Source of the DNA: Tridacna crocea
Lineage: Eukaryota; Mollusca; Bivalvia; Cardiida; Cardiidae
Length of the DNA: 64,000 nucleotides
Reading direction: 5' to 3'
NCBI GenBank assembly: GCA_943736015.1
Contig: OX031057.1
Span: 57,804,001-57,868,000, forward strand
The first letter of the stretch is position 1, and each line of letters opens with the position of its first letter. Made by a program: the position numbers and the translations under genes. The notes under the pieces were generated by a model. It did no database searches. It saw nothing but the letters and a program-made list of their open reading frames with translations, and was not told the origin of the DNA. Positions 26,574 to 39,870 of the stretch are shown here, one piece after another.

Positions 26574-28478
26574 ATGAAGTTGTTTAAAACAGCAAGAAAA
26601 ATACTTTGGGGTTGTACTGATGGCATGTTTTGACAGGAAAGATGTTGCAGAAAACAGATAAATCACTAATTAATAGATCTAGATAAAAAGAACATGAATA
26701 ATAAAGAAAGAAAATCATGAGTTTTCTTAAGTGCAGGATGGGGGAAAAATTGCTCAGTGTTGCTTTAAGATAGCCTGATATGTTTAAAGGAGTTGTCAAT
26801 TAATTTTGCTTGGTAAAGTGGAAAACCAAAAAAAGGGCTCGTTACGTTGCACTTTGCCAGGCTAAAGCGGGCAAAATGTTGCGAATTTACATTTTGTCTT
26901 TTCGTGCCCCAACGACATACAGTCAGAAAGCACGCAATGACTAAATGTAGAGTAGAAACTGTGATAATTTTGAAAAATGACCCTGTGATCTATGGCACTT
27001 ACGCAGACGTGAAAACATGAATTCAACAAGAGGCACTAATAATGCTGTTTTTCTTGATTACTTGGTGGGAAAAAAAACACTGGAAAATACATGTATACTC
27101 TCCTGATTGAATTGTCTCTATTTCGGAATGACAAAATTAGTCACACAAACGACCGAAGCGAGAAAGTGAATGCGAAACCCAGATTTACGCTTAACTGCAT
27201 GTACCAAAATGCCATATATCATTGGGTCTTCATCACAATCCATTTCCGAGCCTATCATTGTTTTCCTGTATAAGCGGTTGAAGCATGTCATCGCGAGCAG
27301 AAGTATTATCATGTCGGTTCGGAATATCTTCCCAGCCAATGCTTGGTAAGCCGTATGCGTTGGGGTAAGACAAAGAAGCCAATGAATATAAATCAAGGTA
27401 GACAAGTAGAGATACTGTGTTATGAGATGGGAAATAACCCTTGCAACTCTGATTGCAGACTACACTTCTCCAGTAAGAGTTACTGTTCCTGACCCCTTTA
27501 CAGCTTATAGCAAACCACTTCTCATGTTCATTTACCTGGCTATCAGACCACCAAAACAGTGTAACAGAAGGAAAATTTTCACACATTCAGATTAATGTTT
27601 TGAATTTGAAATTTGTGTTTAATGTCTAGAGCTAAGGGAGGTTAAATGAACACAAAAACAAACGGGGGAATTAAAAAGGTAGTAGTTGCTCAGATTCCAA
27701 GCCTGTCCACCAGTAACTAAGACTAAAAGCATTTTGGGACCTGCCATCTGACCCACTGAGCCAGAGAAGCAGTTGATTTCAACCCAGAAAATTGACCTAC
27801 TTATATTTAGCCCCCCTCCCCCCCCCCCCCCTTTTGTTCCAAAACATAGAAGTAGTTCCATTTGAAAGTTAGATCAATGCCCATATGAAATTTTGATATC
27901 AAGCATATTTGTCACTCTGTTTCTTTCAGACAAAAATGGAAGGCTATGTTTAAAAGGTGTTTCTGGTGTTGGTATGATCGTATCTTGAAAATGAGAGCAT
28001 GAATGTGTTATTTCTTTAGGAACTACTTTGCTATTCTTTTAACTTATTACGCATAACGGTCTGCTAGGAGTAAAAACCTGGTTTTAAATTTAACTTTGCC
28101 AGTGTATTTTAAGGCTTATATGTAATTCTTTTGAGAATGGCTGGCATGCAAAATCAACATGTATGCCAAAATAACACTGACACTGGCATTTCTTTGAGTA
28201 AAATGGGTGACAGAAGGTCGGGTTCTAAACCGATCGACCCGCACCCCCCACCCACCTGAGTTATTTATATCGATATGAAGGGTCTGTCTATTGTTCAGAT
28301 CAGCTTCCTTGTCTCACACCCAACACTTTGGATGTATTGAGATGATCAAAGAAAACATGATGAAGAATCATGCCTAGCCTAATTAAATAAACCAGAGACC
28401 CCACTTATTTCAAAAGCAACTTGAAGCTGTTGCAAGAAAAAAATGAGCAAAGCAGACTTTAAGTGCCCTTTTCTCTAC
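26574..28478. repeat. Repeat unit 15 (1,905 bp), most divergent copy
   Basis: The longest unit: a C14 tract plus an inserted T near 28090. Substitutions: T694, A697, A750, G824, five changes packed into 28033-28045, A1843 (28424, which breaks the 1839-1855 inverted repeat) and G1874 (28455). It lies immediately left of the inferred start of the 15,195-bp duplication. Confidence 0.97.
28033..28045. other. Cluster of five substitutions in unit 15
   Basis: Bases 28033, 28037, 28040, 28042 and 28045 all differ from the other 32 copies that cover this offset. Elsewhere in the array, variants are usually hundreds of bases apart. Confidence 0.92.
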
Positions 28479-30375
28479 ATGAAGTTGTTTAAAACAGCAA
28501 GAAAAATACTTTGGGGTTGTACTGATGGCATGTTTTGACAGGAAAGATGTTGCAGAAAACAGATAAATCACTAATTAATAGATCTAGATAAAAAGAACAT
28601 GAATAATAAAGAAAGAAAATCATGAGTTTTCTTAAGTGCAGGATGGGGGAAAAATTGCTCAGTGTTGCTTTAAGATAGCCTGATATGTTTAAAGGAGTTG
28701 TCAATTAATTTTGCTTGGTAAAGTGGAAAACCAAAAAAAGGGCTCGTTACGTTGCACTTTGCCAGGCTAAAGCGGGCAAAATGTTGCGAATTTACATTTT
28801 GTCTTTTCGTGCCCCAACGACATACAGTCAGAAAGCACGCAATGACTAAATGTAGAGTAGAAACTGTGATAATTTTGAAAAATGACCCTGTGATCTATGG
28901 CACTTACGCAGACGTGAAAACATGAATTCAACAAGAGGCACTAATAATGCTGTTTTTCTTGATTACTTGGTGGGAAAAAAAACACTGGAAAATACATGTA
29001 TACTCTCCTGATTGAATTGTCTCTATTTCGGAATGACAAAATTAGTCACACAAACGACCGAAGCGAGAAAGTGAATGCGAAACCCAGATTTACGCTTAAC
29101 TGCATGTACCAAAATGCCATATATCATTGGGTCTTCATCACAATCCATTTCCGAGCCTATCATTGTTTTCCCGTTTAAGCGGTTGAAGCATGTCATCGCG
29201 AGCAGAAGTATTATCATGTCGGTTCGGGATATCTTCCCAGCCAATGCTTGGTAAGCCGTATGCGTTGGGGTAAGACAAAGAAGCCAATGAATATAAATCA
29301 AAGTAGACAAGTAGAGATACTGTGTTATGAGATGGGAAATAACCCTTGCAACTCTGATTGCAGACTACACTTCTCCAGTAAGAGTTACTGTTCCTGACCC
29401 CTTTACAGCTTATAGCAAACCACTTCTCATGTTCATTTACCTGGCTATCAGACCACCAAAACAGTGTAACAGAAGGAAAATTTTCACACATTCAGATTAA
29501 TGTTTTGAATTTGAAATTTGTGTTTAATGTCTAGAGCTAAGGGAGGTTAAATGAACACAAAAACAAACGGGGGAATTAAAAAGGTAGTAGTTGCTCAGAT
29601 TCCAAGCCTGTCCACCAGTAACTAAGACTAAAAGCATTTTGGGACCTGCCATCTGACCCACTGAGCCAGAGAAGCAGTTGATTTCAACCCAGAAAATTGA
29701 CCTACTTATATTTAGCCCCCCTCCCCCCCTTTTGTTCCAAAACATAGAAGTAGTTCCATTTGAAAGTTAGATCAATGCCCATATGAAATTTTGATATCAA
29801 GCATATTTGTCACTCTGTTTCTTTCAGACAAAAATGGAAGGCTATGTTTAAAAGGTGTTTCTGGTGTTGGTATGATCGTATCTTGAAAATGAGAGCATGA
29901 ATGTGTTATTTCTTTAGGAACTACTTTGCTTTTCATTGACCTAATTACGCATAACGGTCTGCTAGGAGTAAAAACCTGGTTTTAAATTAACTTTGCCAGT
30001 GTATTTTAAGGCTTATATGTAATTCTTTTGAGAATGGCTGGCATGCAAAATCAACATGTATGCCAAAATAACACTGACACTGGCATTTCTTTGAGTAAAA
30101 TGGGTGACAGAAGGTCGGGTTCTAAACCGATCGACCCGCACCCCCCACCCACCTGAGTTATTTATATCGATATGAAGGGTCTGTCTATTGTTCAGATCAG
30201 CTTCCTTGTCTCACACCCAACACTTTGGATGTATTGAGATGATCAAAGAAAACATGATGAAGAATCATGCCTAGCCTAATTAAATAAACCAGAGACCCCA
30301 CTTATTTCAAAAGCAACTTGCAGCTGTTGCAAGAAAAAAATGAGCAAAGCAAACTTTAAGTGCCCTTTTCTCTAC
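28479..30375. repeat. Repeat unit 16 (1,897 bp)
   Basis: I see no difference from the consensus. Counterpart of unit 24 at period 15,195. Confidence 0.97.
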
Positions 30376-32275
30376 ATGAAGTTGTTTAAAACAGCAAGAA
30401 AAATACTTTGGGGTTGTACTGATGGCATGTTTTGACAGGAAAGATGTTGCAGAAAACAGATAAATCACTAATTAATAGATCTAGATAAAAAGAACATGAA
30501 TAATAAAGAAAGAAAATCATGAGTTTTCTTAAGTGCAGGATGGGGGAAAAATTGCTCAGTGTTGCTTTAAGATAGCCTGATATGTTTAAAGGAGTTGTCA
30601 ATTAATTTTGCTTGGTAAAGTGGAAAACCAAAAAAAGGGCTCGTTACGTTGCACTTTGCCAGGCTAAAGCGGGCAAAATGTTGCGAATTTACATTTTGTC
30701 TTTTCGTGCCCCAACGACATACAGTCAGAAAGCACGCAATGACTAAATGTAGAGTAGAAACTGTGATAATTTTGAAAAATGACCCTGTGATCTATGGCAC
30801 TTACGCAGACGTGAAAACATGAATTCAACAAGAGGCACTAATAATGCTGTTTTTCTTGATTACTTGGTGGGAAAAAAAACACTGGAAAATACATGTATAC
30901 TCTCCTGATTGAATTGTCTCTATTTCGGAATGACAAAATTAGTCACACAAACGACCGAAGCGAGAAAGTGAATGCGAAACCCAGATTTACGCTTAACTGC
31001 ATGTACCAAAATGCCATATATCATTGGGTCTTCATCACAATCCATTTCCGAGCCTATCATTGTTTTCCCGTTTAAGCGGTTGAAGCATGCCATCGCGAGC
31101 AGAAGTATTATCATGTCGGTTCGGGATATCTTCCCAGCCAATGCTTGGTAAGCCGTATGCGTTGGGGTAAGACAAAGAAGCCAATGAATATAAATCAAAG
31201 TAGACAAGTAGAGATACTGTGTTATGAGATGGGAAATAACCCTTGCAACTCTGATTGCAGACTACACTTCTCCAGTAAGAGTTACTGTTCCTGACCCCTT
31301 TACAGCTTATAGCAAACCACTTCTCATGTTCATTTACCTGGCTATCAGACCACCAAAACAGTGTAACAGAAGGAAAATTTTCACACATTCAGATTAATGT
31401 TTTGAATTTGAAATTTGTGTTTAATGTCTAGAGCTAAGGGAGGTTAAATGAACACAAAAACAAACGGGGGAATTAAAAAGGTAGTAGTTGCTCAGATTCC
31501 AAGCCTGTCCACCAGTAACTAAGACTAAAAGCATTTTGGGACCTGCCATCTGACCCACTGAGCCAGAGAAGCAGTTGATTTCAACCCAGAAAATTGACCT
31601 ACTTATATTTAGCCCCCCTCCCCCCCCCCTTTTGTTCCAAAACATAGAAGTAGTTCCATTTGAAAGTTAGATCAATGCCCATATGAAATTTTGATATCAA
31701 GCATATTTGTCACTCTGTTTCTTTCAGACAAAAATGGAAGGCTATGTTTAAAAGGTGTTTCTGGTGTTGGTATGATCGTATCTTGAAAATGAGAGCATGA
31801 ATGTGTTATTTCTTTAGGAACTACATTGCTTTTCATTGACCTAATTACGCATAACGGTCTGCTAGGAGTAAAAACCTGGTTTTAAATTAACTTTGCCAGT
31901 GTATTTTAAGGCTTATATGTAATTCTTTTGAGAATGGCTGGCATGCAAAATCAACATGTATGCCAAAATAACACTGACACTGGCATTTCTTTGAGTAAAA
32001 TGGGTGACAGAAGGTCGGGTTCTAAACCGATCGACCCGCACCCCCCACCCACCTGAGTTATTTATATCGATATGAAGGGTCTGTCTATTGTTCAGATCAG
32101 CTTCCTTGTCTCACACCCAACACTTTGGATGTATTGAGATGATCAAAGAAAACATGATGAAGAATCATGCCTAGCCTAATTAAATAAACCAGAGACCCCA
32201 CTTATTTCAAAAGCAACTTGCAGCTGTTGCAAGAAAAAAATGAGCAAAGCAAACTTTAAGTGCCCTTTTCTCTAC
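30376..32275. repeat. Repeat unit 17 (1,900 bp)
   Basis: C715, A1447, C10. C715 and A1447 always occur together (units 17, 19, 25, 27). Same as unit 25. Confidence 0.97.
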
Positions 32276-34172
32276 ATGAAGTTGTTTAAAACAGCAAGAA
32301 AAATACTTTGGGGTTGTACTGATGGCATGTTTTGACAGGAAAGATGTTGCAGAAAACAGATAAATCACTAATTAATAGATCTAGATAAAAAGAACATGAA
32401 TAATAAAGAAAGAAAATCATGAGTTTTCTTAAGTGCAGGATGGGGGAAAAATTGCTCAGTGTTGCTTTAAGATAGCCTGATATGTTTAAAGGAGTTGTCA
32501 ATTAATTTTGCTTGGTAAAGTGGAAAACCAAAAAAAGGGCTCGTTACGTTGCACTTTGCCAGGCTAAAGCGGGCAAAATGTTGCGAATTTACATTTTGTC
32601 TTTTCGTGCCCCAACGACATACAGTCAGAAAGCACGCAATGACTAAATGTAGAGTAGAAACTGTGATAATTTTGAAAAATGACCCTGTGATCTATGGCAC
32701 TTACGCAGACGTGAAAACATGAATTCAACAAGAGGCACTAATAATGCTGTTTTTCTTGATTACTTGGTGGGAAAAAAAACACTGGAAAATACATGTATAC
32801 TCTCCTGATTGAATTGTCTCTATTTCGGAATGACAAAATTAGTCACACAAACGACCGAAGCGAGAAAGTGAATGCGAAACCCAGATTTACGCTTAACTGC
32901 ATGTACCAAAATGCCATATATCATTGGGTCTTCATCACAATCCATTTCCGAGCCTATCATTGTTTTCCTGTTTAAGCGGTTGAAGCATGTCATCGCGAGC
33001 AGAAGTATTATCATGTCGGTTCGGGATATCTTCCCAGCCAATGCTTGGTAAGCCGTATGCGTTGGGGTAAGACAAAGAAGCCAATGAATATAAATCAAAG
33101 TAGACAAGTAGAGATACTGTGTTATGAGATGGGAAATAACCCTTGCAACTCTGATTGCAGACTACACTTCTCCAGTAAGAGTTACTGTTCCTGACCCCTT
33201 TACAGCTTATAGCAAACCACTTCTCATGTTCATTTACCTGGCTATCAGACCACCAAAACAGTGTAACAGAAGGAAAATTTTCACACATTCAGATTAATGT
33301 TTTGAATTTGAAATTTGTGTTTAATGTCTAGAGCTAAGGGAGGTTAAATGAACACAAAAACAAACGGGGGAATTAAAAAGGTAGTAGTTGCTCAGATTCC
33401 AAGCCTGTCCACCAGTAACTAAGACTAAAAGCATTTTGGGACCTGCCATCTGACCCACTGAGCCAGAGAAGCAGTTGATTTCAACCCAGAAAATTGACCT
33501 ACTTATATTTAGCCCCCCTCCCCCCCTTTTGTTCCAAAACATAGAAGTAGTTCCATTTGAAAGTTAGATCAATGCCCATATGAAATTTTGATATCAAGCA
33601 TATTTGTCACTCTGTTTCTTTCAGACAAAAATGGAAGGCTATGTTTAAAAGGTGTTTCTGGTGTTGGTATGATCGTATCTTGAAAATGAGAGCATGAATG
33701 TGTTATTTCTTTAGGAACTACTTTGCTTTTCATTGACCTAATTACGCATAACGGTCTGCTAGGAGTAAAAACCTGGTTTTAAATTAACTTTGCCAGTGTA
33801 TTTTAAGGCTTATATGTAATTCTTTTGAGAATGGCTGGCATGCAAAATCAACATGTATGCCAAAATAACACTGACACTGGCATTTCTTTGAGTAAAATGG
33901 GTGACAGAAGGTCGGGTTCTAAACCGATCGACCCGCACCCCCCACCCACCTGAGTTATTTATATCGATATGAAGGGTCTGTCTATTGTTCAGATCAGCTT
34001 CCTTGTCTCACACCCAACACTTTGGATGTATTGAGATGATCAAAGAAAACATGATGAAGAATCATGCCTAGCCTAATTAAATAAACCAGAGACCCCACTT
34101 ATTTCAAAAGCAACTTGCAGCTGTTGCAAGAAAAAAATGAGCAAAGCAAACTTTAAGTGCCCTTTTCTCTAC
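32276..34172. repeat. Repeat unit 18 (1,897 bp)
   Basis: T694 only. Same as unit 26. Confidence 0.97.
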
Positions 34173-36072
34173 ATGAAGTTGTTTAAAACAGCAAGAAAAA
34201 TACTTTGGGGTTGTACTGATGGCATGTTTTGACAGGAAAGATGTTGCAGAAAACAGATAAATCACTAATTAATAGATCTAGATAAAAAGAACATGAATAA
34301 TAAAGAAAGAAAATCATGAGTTTTCTTAAGTGCAGGATGGGGGAAAAATTGCTCAGTGTTGCTTTAAGATAGCCTGATATGTTTAAAGGAGTTGTCAATT
34401 AATTTTGCTTGGTAAAGTGGAAAACCAAAAAAAGGGCTCGTTACGTTGCACTTTGCCAGGCTAAAGCGGGCAAAATGTTGCGAATTTACATTTTGTCTTT
34501 TCGTGCCCCAACGACATACAGTCAGAAAGCACGCAATGACTAAATGTAGAGTAGAAACTGTGATAATTTTGAAAAATGACCCTGTGATCTATGGCACTTA
34601 CGCAGACGTGAAAACATGAATTCAACAAGAGGCACTAATAATGCTGTTTTTCTTGATTACTTGGTGGGAAAAAAAAACACTGGAAAATACATGTATACTC
34701 TCCTGATTGAATTGTCTCTATTTCGGAATGACAAAATTAGTCACACAAACGACCGAAGCGAGAAAGTGAATGCGAAACCCAGATTTACGCTTAACTGCAT
34801 GTACCAAAATGCCATATATCATTGGGTCTTCATCACAATCCATTTCCGAGCCTATCATTGTTTTCCCGTTTAAGCGGTTGAAGCATGCCATCGCGAGCAG
34901 AAGTATTATCATGTCGGTTCGGGATATCTTCCCAGCCAATGCTTGGTAAGCCGTATGCGTTGGGGTAAGACAAAGAAGCCAATGAATATAAATCAAAGTA
35001 GACAAGTAGAGATACTGTGTTATGAGATGGGAAATAACCCTTGCAACTCTGATTGCAGACTACACTTCTCCAGTAAGAGTTACTGTTCCTGACCCCTTTA
35101 CAGCTTATAGCAAACCACTTCTCATGTTCATTTACCTGGCTATCAGACCACCAAAACAGTGTAACAGAAGGAAAATTTTCACACATTCAGATTAATGTTT
35201 TGAATTTGAAATTTGTGTTTAATGTCTAGAGCTAAGGGAGGTTAAATGAACACAAAAACAAACGGGGGAATTAAAAAGGTAGTAGTTGCTCAGATTCCAA
35301 GCCTGTCCACCAGTAACTAAGACTAAAAGCATTTTGGGACCTGCCATCTGACCCACTGAGCCAGAGAAGCAGTTGATTTCAACCCAGAAAATTGACCTAC
35401 TTATATTTAGCCCCCCTCCCCCCCCCTTTTGTTCCAAAACATAGAAGTAGTTCCATTTGAAAGTTAGATCAATGCCCATATGAAATTTTGATATCAAGCA
35501 TATTTGTCACTCTGTTTCTTTCAGACAAAAATGGAAGGCTATGTTTAAAAGGTGTTTCTGGTGTTGGTATGATCGTATCTTGAAAATGAGAGCATGAATG
35601 TGTTATTTCTTTAGGAACTACATTGCTTTTCATTGACCTAATTACGCATAACGGTCTGCTAGGAGTAAAAACCTGGTTTTAAATTAACTTTGCCAGTGTA
35701 TTTTAAGGCTTATATGTAATTCTTTTGAGAATGGCTGGCATGCAAAATCAACATGTATGCCAAAATAACACTGACACTGGCATTTCTTTGAGTAAAATGG
35801 GTGACAGAAGGTCGGGTTCTAAACCGATCGACCCGCACCCCCCACCCACCTGAGTTATTTATATCGATATGAAGGGTCTGTCTATTGTTCAGATCAGCTT
35901 CCTTGTCTCACACCCAACACTTTGGATGTATTGAGATGATCAAAGAAAACATGATGAAGAATCATGCCTAGCCTAATTAAATAAACCAGAGACCCCACTT
36001 ATTTCAAAAGCAACTTGCAGCTGTTGCAAGAAAAAAATGAGCAAAGCAAACTTTAAGTGCCCTTTTCTCTAC
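34173..36072. repeat. Repeat unit 19 (1,900 bp)
   Basis: A9, C715, C9, A1447. Sister of unit 17, but with different A- and C-run lengths. Same as unit 27. Confidence 0.97.
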
Positions 36073-37971
36073 ATGAAGTTGTTTAAAACAGCAAGAAAAA
36101 TACTTTGGGGTTGTACTGATGGCATGTTTTGACAGGAAAGATGTTGCAGAAAACAGATAAATCACTAATTAATAGATCTAGATAAAAAGAACATGAATAA
36201 TAAAGAAAGAAAATCATGAGTTTTCTTAAGTGCAGGATGGGGGAAAAATTGCTCAGTGTTGCTTTAAGATAGCCTGATATGTTTAAAGGAGTTGTCAATT
36301 AATTTTGCTTGGTAAAGTGGAAAACCAAAAAAAGGGCTCGTTACGTTGCACTTTGCCAGGCTAAAGCGGGCAAAATGTTGCGAATTTACATTTTGTCTTT
36401 TCGTGCCCCAACGACATACAGTCAGAAAGCACGCAATGACTAAATGTAGAGTAGAAACTGTGATAATTTTGAAAAATGACCCTGTGATCTATGGCACTTA
36501 CGCAGACGTGAAAACATGAATTCAACAAGAGGCACTAATAATGCTGTTTTTCTTGATTACTTGGTGGGAAAAAAAACACTGGAAAATACATGTATACTCT
36601 CCTGATTGAATTGTCTCTATTTCGGAATGACAAAATTAGTCACACAAACGACCGAAGCGAGAAAGTGAATGCGAAACCCAGATTTACGCTTAACTGCATG
36701 TACCAAAATGCCATATATCATTGGGTCTTCATCACAATCCATTTCCGAGCCTATCATTGTTTTCCTGTTTAAGCGGTTGAAGCATGTCATCGCGAGCAGA
36801 AGTATTATCATGTCGGTTCGGGATATCTTCCCAGCCAATGCTTGGTAAGCCGTATGCGTTGGGGTAAGACAAAGAAGCCAATGAATATAAATCAAAGTAG
36901 ACAAGTAGAGATACTGTGTTATGAGATGGGAAATAACCCTTGCAACTCTGATTGCAGACTACACTTCTCCAGTAAGAGTTACTGTTCCTGACCCCTTTAC
37001 AGCTTATAGCAAACCACTTCTCATGTTCATTTACCTGGCTATCAGACCACCAAAACAGTGTAACAGAAGGAAAATTTTCACACATTCAGATTAATGTTTT
37101 GAATTTGAAATTTGTGTTTAATGTCTAGAGCTAAGGGAGGTTAAATGAACACAAAAACAAACGGGGGAATTAAAAAGGTAGTAGTTGCTCAGATTCCAAG
37201 CCTGTCCACCAGTAACTAAGACTAAAAGCATTTTGGGACCTGCCATCTGACCCACTGAGCCAGAGAAGCAGTTGATTTCAACCCAGAAAATTGACCTACT
37301 TATATTTAGCCCCCCTCCCCCCCCCTTTTGTTCCAAAACATAGAAGTAGTTCCATTTGAAAGTTAGATCAATGCCCATATGAAATTTTGATATCAAGCAT
37401 ATTTGTCACTCTGTTTCTTTCAGACAAAAATGGAAGGCTATGTTTAAAAGGTGTTTCTGGTGTTGGTATGATCGTATCTTGAAAATGAGAGCATGAATGT
37501 GTTATTTCTTTAGGAACTACTTTGCTTTTCATTGACCTAATTACGCATAACGGTCTGCTAGGAGTAAAAACCTGGTTTTAAATTAACTTTGCCAGTGTAT
37601 TTTAAGGCTTATATGTAATTCTTTTGAGAATGGCTGGCATGCAAAATCAACATGTATGCCAAAATAACACTGACACTGGCATTTCTTTGAGTAAAATGGG
37701 TGACAGAAGGTCGGGTTCTAAACCGATCGACCCGCACCCCCCACCCACCTGAGTTATTTATATCGATATGAAGGGTCTGTCTATTGTTCAGATCAGCTTC
37801 CTTGTCTCACACCCAACACTTTGGATGTATTGAGATGATCAAAGAAAACATGATGAAGAATCATGCCTAGCCTAATTAAATAAACCAGAGACCCCACTTA
37901 TTTCAAAAGCAACTTGCAGCTGTTGCAAGAAAAATATGAGCAAAGCAAACTTTAAGTGCCCTTTTCTCTAC
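36073..37971. repeat. Repeat unit 20 (1,899 bp)
   Basis: T694, C9, T1861. Sister of unit 18. Same as unit 28. Confidence 0.97.
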
Positions 37972-39870
37972 ATGAAGTTGTTTAAAACAGCAAGAAAAAT
38001 ACTTTGGGGTTGTACTGATGGCATGTTTTGACAGGAAAGATGTTGCAGAAAACAGATAAATCACTAATTAATAGATCTAGATAAAAAGAACATGAATAAT
38101 AAAGAAAGAAAATCATGAGTTTTCTTAAGTGCAGGATGGGGGAAAAATTGCTCAGTGTTGCTTTAAGATAGCCTGATATGTTTAAAGGAGTTGTCAATTA
38201 ATTTTGCTTGGTAAAGTGGAAAACCAAAAAAAGGGCTCGTTACGTTGCACTTTGCAAGGCTAAAGCGGGCAAAATGTTGCGAATTTACATTTTGTCTTTT
38301 CGTGCCCCAACGACATACAGTCAGAAAGCACGCAATGACTAAATGTAGAGTAGAAACTGTGATAATTTTGAAAAATGACCCTGTGATCTATGGCACTTAC
38401 GCAGACGTGAAAACATGAATTCAACAAGAGGCACTAATAATGCTGTTTTTCTTGATTACTTGGTGGGAAAAAAAAACACTGGAAAATACATGTATACTCT
38501 CCTGATTGAATTGTCTCTATTTCGGAATGACAAAATTAGTCACACAAACGACCGAAGCGAGAAAGTGAATGCGAAACCCAGATTTACGCTTAACTGCATG
38601 AACCAAAATGCCATATATCATTGGGTCTTCATCACAATCCATTTCCGAGCCTATCATTGTTTTCCTGTTTAAGCGGTTGAAGCATGTCATCGCGAGCAGA
38701 AGTATTATCATGTCGGTTCGGGATATCTTCCCAGCCAATGCTTGGTAAGCCGTATGCGTTGGGGTAAGACAAAGAAGCCAATGAATATAAATCAAGGTAG
38801 ACAAGTAGAGATACTGTGTTATGAGATGGGAAATAACCCTTGCAACTCTGATTGCAGACTACACTTCTCCAGTAAGAGTTACTGTTCCTGACCCCTTTAC
38901 AGCTTATAGCAAACCACTTCTCATGTTCATTTACCTGGCTATCAGACCACCAAAACAGTGTAACAGAAGGAAAATTTTCACACATTCAGATTAATGTTTT
39001 GAATTTGAAATTTGTGTTTAATGTCTAGAGCTAAGGGAGGTTAAATGAACACAAAAACAAACGGGGGAATTAAAAAGGTAGTAGTTGCTCAGATTCCAAG
39101 CCTGTCCACCAGTAACTAAGACTAAAAGCATTTTGGGACCTGCCATCTGACCCACTGAGCCAGAGAAGCAGTTGATTTCAACCCAGAAAATTGACCTACT
39201 TATATTTAGCCCCCCTCCCCCCCCTTTTGTTCCAAAACATAGAAGTAGTTCCATTTGAAAGTTAGATCAATGCCCATATGAAATTTTGATATCAAGCATA
39301 TTTGTCACTCTGTTTCTTTCAGACAAAAATGGAAGGCTATGTTTAAAAGGTGTTTCTGGTGTTGGTATGATCGTATCTTGAAAATGAGAGCATGAATGTG
39401 TTATTTCTTTAGGAACTACTTTGCTTTTCATTGACCTAATTACGCATAACGGTCTGCTAGGAGTAAAAACCTGGTTTTAAATTAACTTTGCCAGTGTATT
39501 TTAAGGCTTATATGTAATTCTTTTGAGAATGGCTGGCATGCAAAATCAACATGTATGCCAAAATAACACTGACACTGGCATTTCTTTGAGTAAAATGGGT
39601 GACAGAAGGTCGGGTTCTAAACCGATCGACCCGCACCCCCCACCCACCTGAGTTATTTATATCGATATGAAGGGTCTGTCTATTGTTCAGATCAGCTTCC
39701 TTGTCTCACACCCAACACTTTGGATGTATTGAGATGATCAAAGAAAACATGATGAAGAATCATGCCTAGCCTAATTAAATAAACCAGAGACCCCACTTAT
39801 TTCAAAAGCAACTTGCAGCTGTTGCAAGAAAAAAATGAGCAAAGCAAACTTTAAGTGCCCTTTTCTCTAC
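37972..39870. repeat. Repeat unit 21 (1,899 bp)
   Basis: A285, A9, A629, T694, G824, C8. A629 is found only here and in unit 29. The rest of the haplotype recurs in unit 34. Confidence 0.97.
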
